Shown here: piece by piece, positions 1 to 11,690 of the stretch
Layout: each line of letters begins with the position of its first letter
Position numbering within the stretch: position 1 is the first letter of the stretch
Assembly (NCBI GenBank): GCA_963921825.1
Contig: OY997594.1
Span: 59,443,675-59,507,674, forward strand
DNA: 64,000 bases
Source of the DNA: Erodium maritimum
Lineage: Eukaryota; Streptophyta; Magnoliopsida; Geraniales; Geraniaceae
Direction of reading: 5' to 3'
Notes under the pieces: model-generated
Told to the model about the DNA's origin: nothing
What the model saw: only the letters and a program-made list of their open reading frames with translations
The model's database searches: none
Translations under genes and position numbers: made by a program

Positions 1-730
1 GGTAAACTGAGGAGATAATAGGGAAAGAAAGAAGAGGGGAATGGAGGAGAAGCCTCCATCGCAGCAGCCTCGTCGATGGGAGAGCATCAAGAGTGCGACT
101 AAGGTTTGTGGAGGCTCGGAGAAGAAGATGCTTCGACTAACTTTACAATGTATTTGTATAAATATTGATATCAATTTCTAATCTAAACCATAAATTTATA
201 AAATTCATATTAAGTTCAAACCAAACCTAATTCATCATATATTTGTCTAGGAGATCATCGTATTCCAAAGATATCCTTGACCATTCCTTTATTAAGCATG
301 AATTTAAGTCACGTTTAACAACACTCATTGATGCCTTTCCTTATGAACTAAATGGCAGACGAGTCACCCATTTAGAGCATTTGTAGTCAACGTTAGAATG
401 TCAGTATTTTGGAACATATGGTTTGTATACGTCGGGATATATGGCGCGGTGGAGGCGGAAAGGCCGATGTTTTCATGCGATATTTTGACAGCGACAATAT
501 GAATAACATCGTGTGGAACCATCGACTCCAACAACTATATTTTGTTGACCAATAATTAACCCTCGATAAAAATCAAATTTTCGTTGGAAAATCAAACTGA
601 AAGACAAAATTAAATGCTTATTAATTCTAAATTACTATAAATTGAGTTGTTCATGTACACAAAAATCACAACTTCTAATTATACTCTCCCATCCTCGCAT
701 ATTTTTCCTAATTTCTTATTGTTAGATTAA
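1..730. other. No recognisable gene; possible partial first exon
   Basis: I recognise nothing definite here. An ATG at 41 opens 21 codons (MEEKPPSQQPRRWES...) that end at 103 in AAG followed by a GT, so this could be the end of a first exon or just a chance ORF. From about 240 the sequence is AT-rich and leads into the Harbinger-like pseudogene, whose 5' part it may contain. No start, promoter or terminal repeat is supported. Confidence 0.25.
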
Positions 731-2038
731 ATGACGAACTATTCCAAAGAAGATTTTTTGGCGTTTACCGCCACCAAGAGGCAACGCGATATACAAGTGG
801 AACGTTCAATCGAAGATAGCATCATGGATCCTTCCCAAAAGGTTCAAAGTTTGTTTGATCAAGTCATGAATCCATCACCCGCAATGCCAATATGTCTGAA
901 GAAAAAATGCATCAAGAGAGACTGTGTGACTGGGCATGAACGTCTAATGCGTCACTACTTTTGTAACCAGCCAATTTATATGTATGCTCAATTTCGTCGT
1001 CGCTTCTGAATGCCCAAGGATGCGTTGACATGTATTCTGCATGCATTGAAACAACACGATGCGTACTTCCAGTAAGGTATGAACGACTTGGGACATGTAT
1101 CGTTTTCTCCGTATCAAAAGTGTACCGCAACCATTGGACAACTGTGTCATGAAAGTGCAGCTGATGACATTGACGAGTACCTTAAAATGGGAGAGACCAC
1201 GGCTCATGAGTGTGTGAATTTTTTGCAAGGAAATAATAAAGGTGTTCAGGAAGACCTATCTATGAAATCCTACATAAGCTGATAGGAATCATATATTAGC
1301 GGTGAATGAGGAACGTGGCTTCCCCAGAATGTTGGGTAGTCTTGATTGTATGAAGTGGACATGGAAGAACTGTCCAACAACATTGAAAGGATTTCACACA
1401 AGCATGGATCATAGTAATGTCCCGTAGTGATGCTCGAGGCCGTTGTGACATGGGACTTATGGATTTGGCACGTGTTTTTGGCAATGCGGTATCGAACATC
1501 GACATAAATTTTCTTAATCAATCAATGTTGTTATCGAACGTCATCAACATTTGGCAACCACTAGTCACTTACACGGTAAATGGACACCAGTACAAGCCTT
1601 TTTTATTATTTAGTTGATGGTATTTACCTTTCGTGGCCAATTTTTGTGAAAACAATCTCGTTGCCTTAACTTTCAAAGCATAAGAAATTTGCTCAAGTCC
1701 TAGAAGCGTGCATGAAGGATGTATGAGCATTTGAGGTCCTTCAAACTCGATTTCACATTATCACTCGTCCTAGCCGAATGTGGAACCTCTCGTCACTTAG
1801 TATAATCATTAATGCATGTGTTATCATGTCTAATATGATTGTCGAGGCAAAACGTCATACATATAAAAGTCACATTGAGCAAATAGATGAAGATGAGTCA
1901 TCCGAACCAAGATTCAATCAGGGAACCTTCATCCCATCCCATGTTATACTTGCAAACAACAATAGGATGAAGAATCATCATGCTCATAACGTATTAAAAG
2001 CACATATACCTTATCGATTATATTTAGAATATGTTTGA
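731..2038 (+). pseudogene. PIF/Harbinger (HARBI1-like) transposase pseudogene
   Basis: This is a decayed DDE transposase of the plant PIF/Harbinger type (Plant_tran family), which in active form cuts and pastes its element. The N-terminal part (731-1009) has the family signature KRDCVTGHERLMRHYF followed by FRRRF. After a stop come ALKQHDAYFQ, SPYQKCTATIGQL and ADDIDEYLKMGETTA (1042-1200). Around 1310-1390 SLDCMKWTWKNCP carries the first catalytic Asp. At 1490-1600, after several stops and frameshifts, NIDINFLNQSML holds the second Asp region and YTVNGHQY follows. Near 1815-1850 VIMSNMIVEAK matches the usual HNMIVE C-terminal motif. The frame is broken at least six times and the catalytic His-Asn is altered. 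I could not define terminal repeats and saw no Myb-like partner ORF. The family is clear; the exact ends are not. Confidence 0.8.
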
Positions 2039-2218
2039 TTATTTTCCATTTGATTTCCTTATTTCTAAATTCATCCATTTAAATTCTCGTATTGTAGTTG
2101 TCAATGTAACGTCTTTTAATTGAAGTATAATGCAATTCTTATTATTTTATATTTTCTTTAAATCCAAAAAAAATCATTTTTAGCCTTATTTTTTTAACCT
2201 ATATCACAACAAATAAAA

Positions 2219-3182
2219 TTATCATTCTAAATATGCAACAACGATTAGACTAACGAGAGCTCTGCTAGGGTTTGCGCCTCCAATGGAAGACAAACCAAGG
2301 GTTTCAGCCCCTCTCTGCCGCGTCTCATCCCAGCGTTGCCTCTACTTCTCCCGACGTAGGGTTCAGTCTCTCCTCTCCGCTGCCATGACGTTCCCGACCT
2401 TGGGTTACTTCCACCCCAAGCAACAGCCCTGTCCCTCTCCCTCTGAACCCTAGATCGCCGAATTCCCGGGATTACCACGACCTTGCTCTGGTTCTTGTTT
2501 CGGGGGGTGTGTTGCCTAGGGTTGCGCCTTCACCTGGGCCTCCGAGGTATCGAGTTATCTCTCCTGATCAGCCCCCGTCGTCGCTGAAGCTACCGGCACA
2601 TCCTTCTCCCTAGCCTCCGCCGCCGTCGCCGCCTCTGAATGCGTCACTATCGTCTCTGAAACCGCCTCCTCCCTGCCCTCCACCACCGCTTCTTCCTTGA
2701 CCCATCTCTCGATTATGGATCTGGCTAATCGAGTAGGTCTTTTTTATTTCTTCTGTCTTCGTCTTTGTATGGTCAATGACGACATGAATCCAGTGTTCTA
2801 GGGACTGGCCCTGGGAGGGGTCCCTAGGCGATGCTTTGCCTCCCACCATCACCATTAATGTTGAGGCCTCAGGATCTCCGGTACCCCACTCCTCCTCACC
2901 GTCTACTCTCTTTGTCCAAGAGACATCACATTACCGTCGAGGTCCCGCAGGATCTCTGGTACCCAAGGGTCGTCAACATACCGTCTGTGACGGTTATGAT
3001 ATTCAAAGGATTTCATTGCCCAAGGGACGTCAAAATACTGTATGTGACAGTTATGATATTACGAAGATCAGTGAACTAGTGTTCGCTAGTACTGGCCTTC
3101 TGGTGGTCGGGGAGCTTGTTCCCCGAAGCCCGATAATGTAATTTATTTCAAGTAATAAAATTACACCTTTCGTTCAAATAGA
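2219..3182 (+). mobile_element. Unclassified retroposon, copy A
   Basis: A 964-bp insertion flanked by a perfect 19-bp direct repeat, TATATCACAACAAATAAAA, at 2200-2218 and 3183-3201. A TSD this long suggests target-primed (LINE-type) integration, although no poly-A tail remains. It starts GC- and CT-rich (TAGGGTTTGCGCC) and ends near GTAATAAAATTACACC. Segments around 2466-2500 and 2816-3090 match copy B (22083-24025) in opposite orientation, so A is an internally shortened relative. No protein domain was recognised. Near its 3' end lies an imperfect tandem duplication of about 59 bp (about 2962-3078). Confidence 0.6.
2962..3078 (+). repeat. Two-copy tandem duplication inside copy A
   Basis: Two imperfect units of about 59 bp follow each other. 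Each runs from CCCAAGGG through GTCAA, a TGTGACRGTTATGATATT core, and a short variable tail. Copy B shows only one unit, so the duplication is probably specific to copy A. Confidence 0.6.
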
Positions 3183-3201
3183 TATATCACAACAAATAAA
3201 A

Positions 3202-3919
3202 ATCTATAAGCTAGACTGAAAGACAAGTGGAAAATGATTTTCTCTTTTTAACCTCAGTCAGCCTAAAAAACTATACACTCTTAACCTCAATAGGTGAATG
3301 TCTCATTTTATTTTATTTTGCAAATAACAAATGAGTTAATGTTCTTTTTAGAAAAACTCAAGGATTAGACGGTTATATGGCTATTAAAATTTAAAACTAT
3401 TTGTAGACAAATTTTATTAGCAAATTCATACGATATACTCAGGATAATTACGCAAACTAATATTTTTCGTTAAAAATGACGGAAAACGTTAGAAAAAAAC
3501 TTAAAACTAACAAGTCTACAACTAGTTTTTGAGTTAAAATATTCATACGACAGTTAGTTCTTGGGGGTTTTTTCTAACGAAATCTATCATTTGTAAGGAG
3601 AGACTACCAACATTAACTAGATATATTTTCGGGAAAGAAAAAAACACCCCAGATTGTATTTCACCAAATTTAGAAACCTCGAGTTGCAAGAAAAGGGTTG
3701 AAACTTAGAGCACTTCCGAAAATAGAAGTTTTATATTATAAATTATAAACGTAACTAGAAATAGAAATGGCAGAACAGTAAATAGTAGAAGTGCTGAGGT
3801 ATTTTTGGTAAGTGGAATTAAAAACAGATAGCAAGGGAAAAAAATCAAAGATGATGGCTCAATCTCTCTCCTGCAAGCACTTTGTCATTGGCATTTAACC
3901 AAAAAGAAACGCACAGAAA
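3202..3919. other. AT-rich upstream region of the bHLH gene
   Basis: No ORF or recognisable element. The sequence is AT-rich and ends at the proposed core promoter. Distal regulatory elements may lie here, but I cannot name one. Confidence 0.4.
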
Positions 3920-3970
3920 AAGAAAATAAATATTTGCCTCCTCCTCCATTACTCTCTCTCTCTGCAACCC
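3920..3970 (+). promoter_or_regulatory. Putative core promoter (TATA variant plus pyrimidine patch)
   Basis: ATAAATATT at 3926-3934 is followed by a CT-rich Y-patch, including CTCTCTCTCT, at about 3938-3962. This is a usual plant core-promoter layout upstream of a 5' leader. The leader appears to hold an intron: a donor GTAAGA at 4040 and an acceptor AACAG ending at 4241 behind a T-rich tract. The start codon at 4268 would then be in the second leader exon. Confidence 0.35.
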
Positions 3971-4267
3971 ACAGCTGAACAGATCTTCCTAGCTTTCGGT
4001 GCTGCTCTTGTTCAATCTCAGCTCTCGGTTGCTTCTTCTGTAAGATCTTATCTCCACCTGCTTACATATCAAGCTGTGGTTTTCTCGAGAAAGTGAAAGA
4101 AAATTCCCACGCCCCGAGAAGGAGAAGCAAAGGGTCCTATCAATGGTATATGCACTGGTTCTCTGGCATCAAACACTGACGTGAGCTGAGCCTCCGTAAA
4201 AAACACAACTTTTTTTATTTCTGTTATCGGAATTGGAACAGAGCAGAAAAAACAGAGAGAAGCTTTG

Positions 4268-7200
4268 ATGGATTCAAATACCCAGCAGAGTTTTCAACCC
4301 AACACCGGGCTGCTCCGGTTCCGCTCCGCCCCGAGCTCTCTCCTCATGAGCTGTACAGACGCCGCCGTCAAGGGGAGGTCCGGCGACTGTTTTGAAACAG
4401 AGCGACTCATCTCCGGGTTCATCAACGGCGACGATTCGTTTTCGCCCACTTTTCAAGATAAGTCTCCGGCGGCGGCGGTTAGTTACAGCAACTCGCCGCG
4501 GGGATATTCTGGGTTGCCGCCTCAGTATCCGAGACAGAACTCGAGTCCGGTGGATGTGTCTTATGGGTTGACGGCGATGGATCTGCCGAAGCCGGTCAAT
4601 TCCATTTCCAGACAGAACAGCTCCCCTGCCGGTCTCTTCTCCCACTTCTCTCTTCAATACGGTAACTCTCTTTATTTCTTACTTTCAAATCTTCTTATTT
4701 ACTTGTTCATTTATAATGGTGTATGATGTTTTTTCATCATACTGTTAGTGTTAGATCTTCCAATGATGAGATAGTCTTATAACAATCATTTGGTAAATAT
4801 TTTTCAAACTATTCTGCCTGAGTTTTGGCTTTTGAGGTGTATACAACACTTAAATGTGATATTAATCGGAGTTTAGTGCTTTCTCATAATTAGAGTTTTG
4901 TGATATTAATCGGAGTTTAGTGCTTTCTCATAATTAGAGTTTAGTGCTTCCTCAGTGTAATGTACGTGACCAATACTTAGGAGTTAGTTTCGATATTTAA
5001 CCATGTAAAAAATATGGATCTTGTATCACTTGATAAATATATAGCTGACTTTGGTTTTCTGGTGAATCAAAAATCTTCCTATGCTCATTAGTTTGAACGA
5101 ATGACTAAGAAAGTAATGCAAACTTGCAGGATTTGGTGCAAGTAATGGGGAACTTAGTCCATCGACAAAGAGGCTGAAGAGTCAATTAAGCCTCTCATCG
5201 TCTCTGGGAATGTTGTCTCAGATATCAGAAATTGGAGATGAGTCCATAGATGATACCACTAAGGTCCCATACCAGTTTCCTTCTTGGAACGATCCATTGC
5301 ACTTGACCGGCATGAAGAGGGAGCAAGAAGACAACCATGACACTTTGTTTTCTGCCTCTCAGGTCTTGATTTAATCTTTGCATTGATCTGTGTCTCATAT
5401 GATTGATCTTCACGTTCAATGTTTTATTGAAGATATTGTTGTTGTTGTTGGCGATAGAATGAAGGTCTTGTCGGGCGGGTTCGCCTCTTGTCCCATCACT
5501 TGAGCTTGCCAAAGACTTCAGCTGAGATGGGTGCTGTGGAAAAGCCGTTGCAGTACCAAGATTCTGTTCCTTGCAAGATAAGGGCAAAGAGAGGTTGTGC
5601 CACTCATCCTCGGAGCATTGCTGAGAGGGTACAAACTTTTAACGTTGCTTCTTCTTTTTGATTCGTGTACATGTCTTGATGAGTTGAATTTCCCTTTTCG
5701 CTTTTCCCTTACAGGTTAGGAGAACTCGGATAAGTGAGAGGATGAGGAAGCTGCAAGAGCTTGTGCCTAACATGGACAAGGTAACATTTCATTCCTACTA
5801 CTTGACACTGCTACCTCTTGATAGGGAGAATACCAAATAACAACAGATAAATTGTAAACACAGCGGAATCAATTCTCTCACACCTGTGCAAACCTTATAG
5901 GAAACCAACAAACAGAGCAAATCACCAAACACAATGCACACAAGATTTTAGCGTGGAAAACCTTCTCAAGACGAGAAGTAAAAACCACAGGACCCTCTAG
6001 GCCTCTTAATCATCCACTATCAACTTCAATGGGTACAATATCTCTCTAATCGAATTAGAGGCATACACAATATCTCAACACAACCTAGTGTTGGAACTAG
6101 CAACAAAACTCAAGAAAGAAGAAGAGAAATCTAACCAACTTCGTGGCCCAACTTGCAGCTCGTGTATCTGAAGAACGAACCGTCAAAACCCAAATTCCAC
6201 CGTCCACTTTGAAGACCTATATGTGGAGAACATTCACTCCAAAAATCAGCATCATCGGACCTTGGATGAACCTCCGATCGTGCTCTTCAACGTGGCTGGT
6301 CGGACTGGAAATCTGCAGAAAAATCTGCACTCTTCTTCTCCCTTTTGCTTCTCTCTCTCAACAATTGAGGCACTCACTCTCTTCCAAATCTGATTTCTAA
6401 TCCATATAGAAACCCTATCATCCATTTGGGCTTTAGTTGCACCAAATAGGCTTTGGGCCTTATTCCATTTAATTGAAACAAACCCAACACCTCTGCATCT
6501 CATCACTCCTTAATAACCTAAGTTTTAAGTGGACCAAACTTCAACCTAGTATCACAACTTCGTGTTTCTTCAACCTGCAACCCAATAGATCAACAACCCG
6601 TTTTGTATTGTAGATTTTTATATTCCGAATTGGACATGAGGAGGGATGTTAGCGTCTATTGAGTCAATTAGAATTGCTTCATGGTAGGAGAATCTAGGTT
6701 ATTAGACCTTTGTATACCCTTTGTTGGGTCTGGTTGAGGTGTTCTTGTTTTTTTTTTGATCAGCAAGACAATTTTAGATTAAAACCTCCACCAAGGGAGT
6801 AGAGGAGTACAAAGCCGATCTTTCACTACAGATCAAGGCACAAAAAGAAACAAACACACAATGAAACCACGGGGGAATGAAAGAAAACCCCGAATGAAGT
6901 AGGACCCAACCTACATATAATGAAATTAAGACGTAGCCTATAGATAATGAAAGTAGGACGCAGCCTACAGAAAATGAAAAACAGATGAACAAGTTCTAAA
7001 AACGAGATTTTACTACCATGAAGGCCTGAAAAACCGGTCACTGCCAAACCTCACCGGCGAAAATCCAAACCCTGCTCTTGAATGCTGAACCGACTCCCAT
7101 CTCTATAGAACTGACCATCGAAGGGCAATAGCTATAATGCCGGTGGCCAACACCACTAACGGCAGAGACAGATCCGAATTACCATACTAACCCTAGCAGA

Positions 7201-7931
7201 AGGCTTCTGAGGGGCGAACCAACACCCATGAAACTCGTCGGCGGTCAACGCCTTTAACCAACGAGCTCGACCCACCACCGGGTCGATATGAAGCGAAACC
7301 AATTACTAGAGCCGGCATGCACGAATAGGAGAGACTTAGCTAACCAAGGAGAAAGTAAGGAGATACCTTCAGAACTGACCATCATGACATGCCCCCGTGC
7401 CAGTCCTCGTCATGAAACCGGTCAACACCGAGAATCGCCTGAAGGGGACCCGATATTTCTACCGAACACCCGGCATGCCTTTCCGTCAGACTTCGGTTAA
7501 CTTCGGTGAGATCCAAAACACCAACCACTGCGATGAACTCCGGAATCGAGACCCCGCAAAGACACTTGTATTGTTCTGCGGGTTTCTATCTCGTGTCCAT
7601 TATTTTCGACCCGAAAACATTGGATTATTATTATTATATTTGTCTTTTCAAAAAAAAATGGAGTCAATTAGAATTTAGAGTATAGTTTTGAGATATTAAC
7701 GTTGATTTTTTGGTTGCAGCAAACTAACACCGCAGACATGTTGGATTTGGCTGTAGATTACATTAAAGATCTGCAGAGACAATACGAGGTAAGAGTAATG
7801 ATCTCACAACGAATGTGTGGTCCTTTTTCGCGCTTGACAACTCTTTTCTTCTTTTGCAGACTCTTAGCGACCATCGAGCAAACTGCAAGTGTTTCAATCT
7901 ACAAAACACATTCTCGAATCCAACTGTTTGA
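4268..7931 (+). CDS. bHLH transcription factor, FBH (bHLH122/128/130-like) subfamily
   Basis: Nuclear DNA-binding factor; the Arabidopsis relatives (FBH1-4, bHLH122/128/130) bind E-boxes and include activators of CONSTANS. Six exons: 4268-4661, 5130-5362, 5458-5628, 5715-5780, 7720-7788 and 7860-7931. All introns are GT-AG and all phases agree, giving 334 residues, close to the family length. The N-terminus has the subfamily motif GLLRFRSAPSSLL (about residues 15-27), and RQNSSPAGLFS lies at about 117-127. The basic region THPRSIAERVRRTRI spans the exon 3/4 joint (about residues 258-272). It keeps the Glu and Arg that contact the E-box, but Arg stands where many bHLHs have His. Helix 1 and the loop end in LVPNMDK; helix 2 is TADMLDLAVDYIKDLQ; the C-terminus DHRANCKC is also family-typical. 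I chose the ATG at 4268 because the codon just upstream is TTG. Intron 4, normally short, is 1,939 bp because of two insertions; its splice sites are intact. A poly-A signal follows at 8119. Confidence 0.92.
5819..6489 (-). mobile_element. Solo LTR in intron 4 of the bHLH gene
   Basis: A 671-bp LTR with TG...CA ends, flanked by a perfect 5-bp TSD CCTCT at 5814-5818 and 6490-6494. On the minus strand it starts TGTTGGGTTTG and ends CCCTATCA, the usual LTR orientation. It includes the phrase TTTAGCGTGGAAAACC, which I associate with plant Copia-type LTRs. No internal region is present, so it is the product of LTR-LTR recombination. Confidence 0.85.
6676..7660 (+). mobile_element. A-tailed retroposon in intron 4 of the bHLH gene
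   Basis: A 985-bp insertion between two perfect copies of GAGTCAATTAGAATT (6661-6675 and 7661-7675, exactly 1,000 bp apart). It ends in an A tract (about 7650-7658) next to the right TSD, as LINE-mobilised elements do. Near the left end, a T tract at about 6747-6757 followed by GATCAGCAAGACAATTTTAG looks like the inverted 3' end of another retroposon. The insertion may therefore be twin-primed or composite. No coding domain was recognised. Confidence 0.7.
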
Positions 7932-8118
7932 TTCCTTGTGTATACAAAATAACAACATAGACATGAAATAGTTTGTTTCAGTTAAGGATCAAAGTAGATT
8001 TAGAAGAAGAAAAAAAGGAACCAAGGAAAGAAAGTTATAGTTTTTTTCTTTCTTCTTTTCCTTTTGCAATGAATGTAATGTACTAAAGGAATGTTGGTTG
8101 CATTACACGTATGAATGA

Positions 8119-8124
8119 AATAAA
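8119..8124 (+). terminator. Polyadenylation signal of the bHLH gene
   Basis: AATAAA lies 188 bp after the stop codon at 7929-7931, in a T-rich 3' UTR. This is a reasonable distance for a plant near-upstream element. The cleavage site itself cannot be read. Confidence 0.5.
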
Positions 8125-8160
8125 AGCAAGTCATATAGATATAGTACATTATGCCTGAAT

Positions 8161-8627
8161 CTGTTGATTATGAGCTTTCGAACGATCAAAAAATAGATAA
8201 ATAATCTGAACTTAAACGATCTCAAAGTTTCTTTGTCTTATACAATATATGACTCGAATATTGGTTTATTCAAAGATGATTAATTATTTGAAGAGACTCA
8301 AGATTATTAAAGCCTTAGAAAAACCCGAGTCAAACCAAAAAATAAATGATTAACTTGGATTTCTTTTTAAAAAAACACACAAACAAAAATAGCTGTAGTA
8401 CTAACTATACGGAAACTAGAAGCAAGAAAATAAGACACAAACACGAGAACATGACTTGCTTCTAAAATTACAGAACAGAACACTGAATGAAACTTTCTCA
8501 GCTCGTAACATAAAGGAGATTTTTTTCAGATCTTTATTTCATTTGTCTGGTCTTGAGATGGAGGATATGTTTATGATACACTATACATACATAAATATAG
8601 TAAAGATTAGAAAAACTAAACAGAAGA
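8161..8627. other. AT-rich intergenic sequence
   Basis: No gene or repeat recognised. It ends in the left copy of a 13-bp direct repeat that flanks the nested block 8641-21974. Confidence 0.4.
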
Positions 8628-8912
8628 TGAAGAGAGGCAAGGTTCTAAAAGTCGCTAGGCGCTAGTCGGACGATTAGGGCCTTCGAGTTTTAATCGGAGA
8701 CTAATCGGAGATTAATCGGGGATTAATCGGATTTTTATTTTATTATTTTTGATAAAAATATTATTATATAAGATAGGTCATCATTATGTTTTTATTCATA
8801 ATCATGGAATGCGAACAGAGAGACTTGTTTTTGTTCATTAAAATTTGTTGAACTAATACGTGTAGAATAGTAATGAGTAAAAAAAGACTTTACAGCTTAT
8901 AACATGACCAAC

Positions 8913-10282
8913 GAGAAGAAATCTAATAGAAACCCTTCTTATCTTAAAAACCGTGTGAACCAATTCTAGCCATATACCCTTTAGATCCAACATTCACCAT
9001 AATGCCACATCATCCCCCCCAATTCTACCAAAACTCACGCCACTTTCTTCCTTTCTCACACAAGCAAAGACATAATTGTAATATCATGGTGTCATGTGGA
9101 CAAGTGTCCATTTTTTCTTCAACAATTCACTAATTTAATCATTCCTGCTTCGTTTCAACTCCGATTAGCTTCAAAGTTGCACCGGTATTTTTCTTTTTCC
9201 AAGGGATTTAAATCAAGATCATTCATGAATATATTTTGAAGCACGAAAATAAAAAGTTATATAGGGGTGATAAAAATAATGTTTAATGTTGATAAATTTT
9301 CACTAATAAATGTTGTATATTGGGGTATCTAACTAGTGCTAAATGTTGATAAAAAACATGCACTGAGGTGATAAAAAAACAATTAACGAGGTGATAAAAA
9401 ACGTGTACAAATTTGATAATAAGTGTGATAAACTAGAGTTTAGTGTTGATAAAAAAACATGTGATGTGGTGATACAATACATGAAATTTTAGTGATAAAC
9501 ATAGTGTTTAGTGTTGATAAAACTAATGCTTAGTATTCATAAAAAACATGTGATGAGGTGATAAAAATCATGTTCGATTTTGGAAGATGAGGTGATAAAA
9601 CTAGTGTTCAGTGTTGATAAAAACAGAATAAAGTGTTGATAAAACCAGTGTAAAGTGTTGATAAAAATTACCCCAGATATAATATATTTTTAAATCATCA
9701 CCAAAATAATTTATTTTTTCTTTCTTTAAACATATTCACCACTGATCTCGATAGAAAGCCGTTGAAAAAACAAAGATATTCAAGCAAGTTTGAAGCCAAT
9801 CGGAGTTCAAACGAAGCGCGAAAAATGAAATCATGTTTGGTTTTGAAAAATGAGGTGATAAACCTAGTGTCCAGTGTTGATAAAATCAGTATGAAGTGTT
9901 GATAAAACTAGTGTAAAGTGTTGATAAAAAATCTCCAGATATATATATTTTTTAAATCAACCCCAATTTTTTTTTCGTGATTCAAAATATATTCATGAAT
10001 GATCTTGATAGAAAGCACTTGAAAAAACAAAAATATTGGCCCAAGTTTGAAGCCAATCGTATTTCAAACGAAGCGGGAAAAATTAAATTTGTGAATTGGT
10101 AAAAAAAATTAATATGATAGTTTTAGCAAAAAACCCCTACAACTTACCAAAAAAATGCTATTTTTTTAAGTCAACAAGTCAACAACTCAATTGCATCTCA
10201 TCCATCTATTCTTAAATTGGATGACTTGGATTGATTCACACGGTTTTTACGTTAAAAGGTGGTTTCTATTTGATTTCTTCTC
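8913..10282. mobile_element. Non-autonomous MULE, family M, copy 1
   Basis: A 1,370-bp element with a perfect 10-bp TSD CATGACCAAC at 8903-8912 and 10283-10292, the size typical of Mutator-like elements. The terminal inverted repeats are about 48 bp: left GAGAAGAAATCTAATAGAAA, right end reverse-complemented GAGAAGAAATCAAATAGAAA. The interior has no ORF and consists of many degenerate units containing GTTGATAAAACYAGTGT. Copies 2 and 3 are at 40100-41436 and 10365-21499. Confidence 0.85.
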
Positions 10283-11554
10283 CATGACCAACTATGGTTA
10301 ACTAATTATGGCTTATCCTCAGGAAACTATTTGTACACTTTTTCTACACGTATAAGGTTTGAGAGAGGAGACATCTAATACAAATCATGTCTTAACCTAC
10401 AAAGTGTGAGAACCAATCTAAGCCATCTATTTTAAAAATGGAGGGATAAGATATAATTGAGTTGTTGACTGCAAAAAACAGCACTTTTTAGTAAGTGGGA
10501 ATGACTTTTTTTAGTAAAACTATCATATATTTTTTACCAATTCACTAATTTAATTTTTCCCGCTTCGTTTGAACTCCGACTGGCTTCAAACTTGCGTCAT
10601 TAGTTTTGTTTTTTCAAGGGCTTTCGATCAAGATCACTCATGAATATATTTTGAAGCATAATTTTTTTTTCGGGGCTGATTTAAAAAAAATTATACATGA
10701 GTAATTTTTATCAACACTTTGCTATGTTTTTATCAACACTTATACATTGGTTTTATCAACACTTTACACTATCATCACATGATTTTTATGAACACTAGTT
10801 TTATCAACACCAAACACTAGGTTTATCATTAAATTTCGTTTGTTTTATCACCCACATCACATGTTTTTTTTGAAGCACGAAAAAAAGAATTATTTCGGGG
10901 ATGATTTAAAAAAAAATTATATTTGGGTAATTTTTATCAACACTTTACATTGATTTTATCAACATTTTACACTGGTTTTATGAACACTAAACACTACTTT
11001 TATCATCTCATTTTCCAAAACCGAACATGATTTTTATCACCTCATCACGTGTTATTATTAACACTAGTTTTATCAACACTAAGCACTATATTTATCATTA
11101 AATTACATGTGTTTTTATCACCCCATCACATGTTTTATTTATCAACGCTAAACTCTAGTTTACCACACTTATTATCAAAATTGAACATGATTTTTATCAC
11201 CTCAGTACATGGTTTTATCAACATTTAGCACTAGTTTGATACCTCCTGTAAGAACCGCCCCCGGTCGATCTCGGTCGAGCCGGTAAATCCTGACGAAAGC
11301 TAGTTATATTTTGAGTTCTATGTTGATTGATGATGTTTTAGTGAAGTAGATGATTGAGTTGTGTAGAAATCTATGGTTTTTGAGTTGTTTTTGAATTGGA
11401 AATCCTTTGGGTAATTGTTGATTGATGAAACCCTTGTGGGTATTGGAGTTTTGATGTTTTTGGTACTGTTTTAGGAGTTTTTAGAAGTTAAAAATGGAGT
11501 TTTTGATGTAATTTTCGTGAAAAGGGAGCTGAAGGAAGAAGAAGGGCGAGTCTG

Positions 11555-11690
11555 CCCAGACCCGTCACGGATCCGTGATGGGTACCGTTACGGGATGCGG
11601 CACGACTCCGTGATGGAGGCCGTGACCGCACGCGTCACGGTTCCGTGACGTCATCCGTGACGGGTGGCCTCATGGATCCGTGACCCGATT
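11555..11690. repeat. Cluster of CCGTGAC/GTCACGG palindromic motifs
   Basis: About nine copies or near-copies of CCGTGAC or its reverse complement lie within about 135 bp of the solo LTR. One site, TGACGTCA at 11646-11653, is a perfect CRE/C-box-type bZIP palindrome. The position in the 5' part of the LTR is where a U3 promoter or enhancer would be expected. Confidence 0.6.

Noticed and set aside
4265-4267. Start of the bHLH protein one codon earlier
   Set aside because: The codon is TTG; the true ATG is at 4268.
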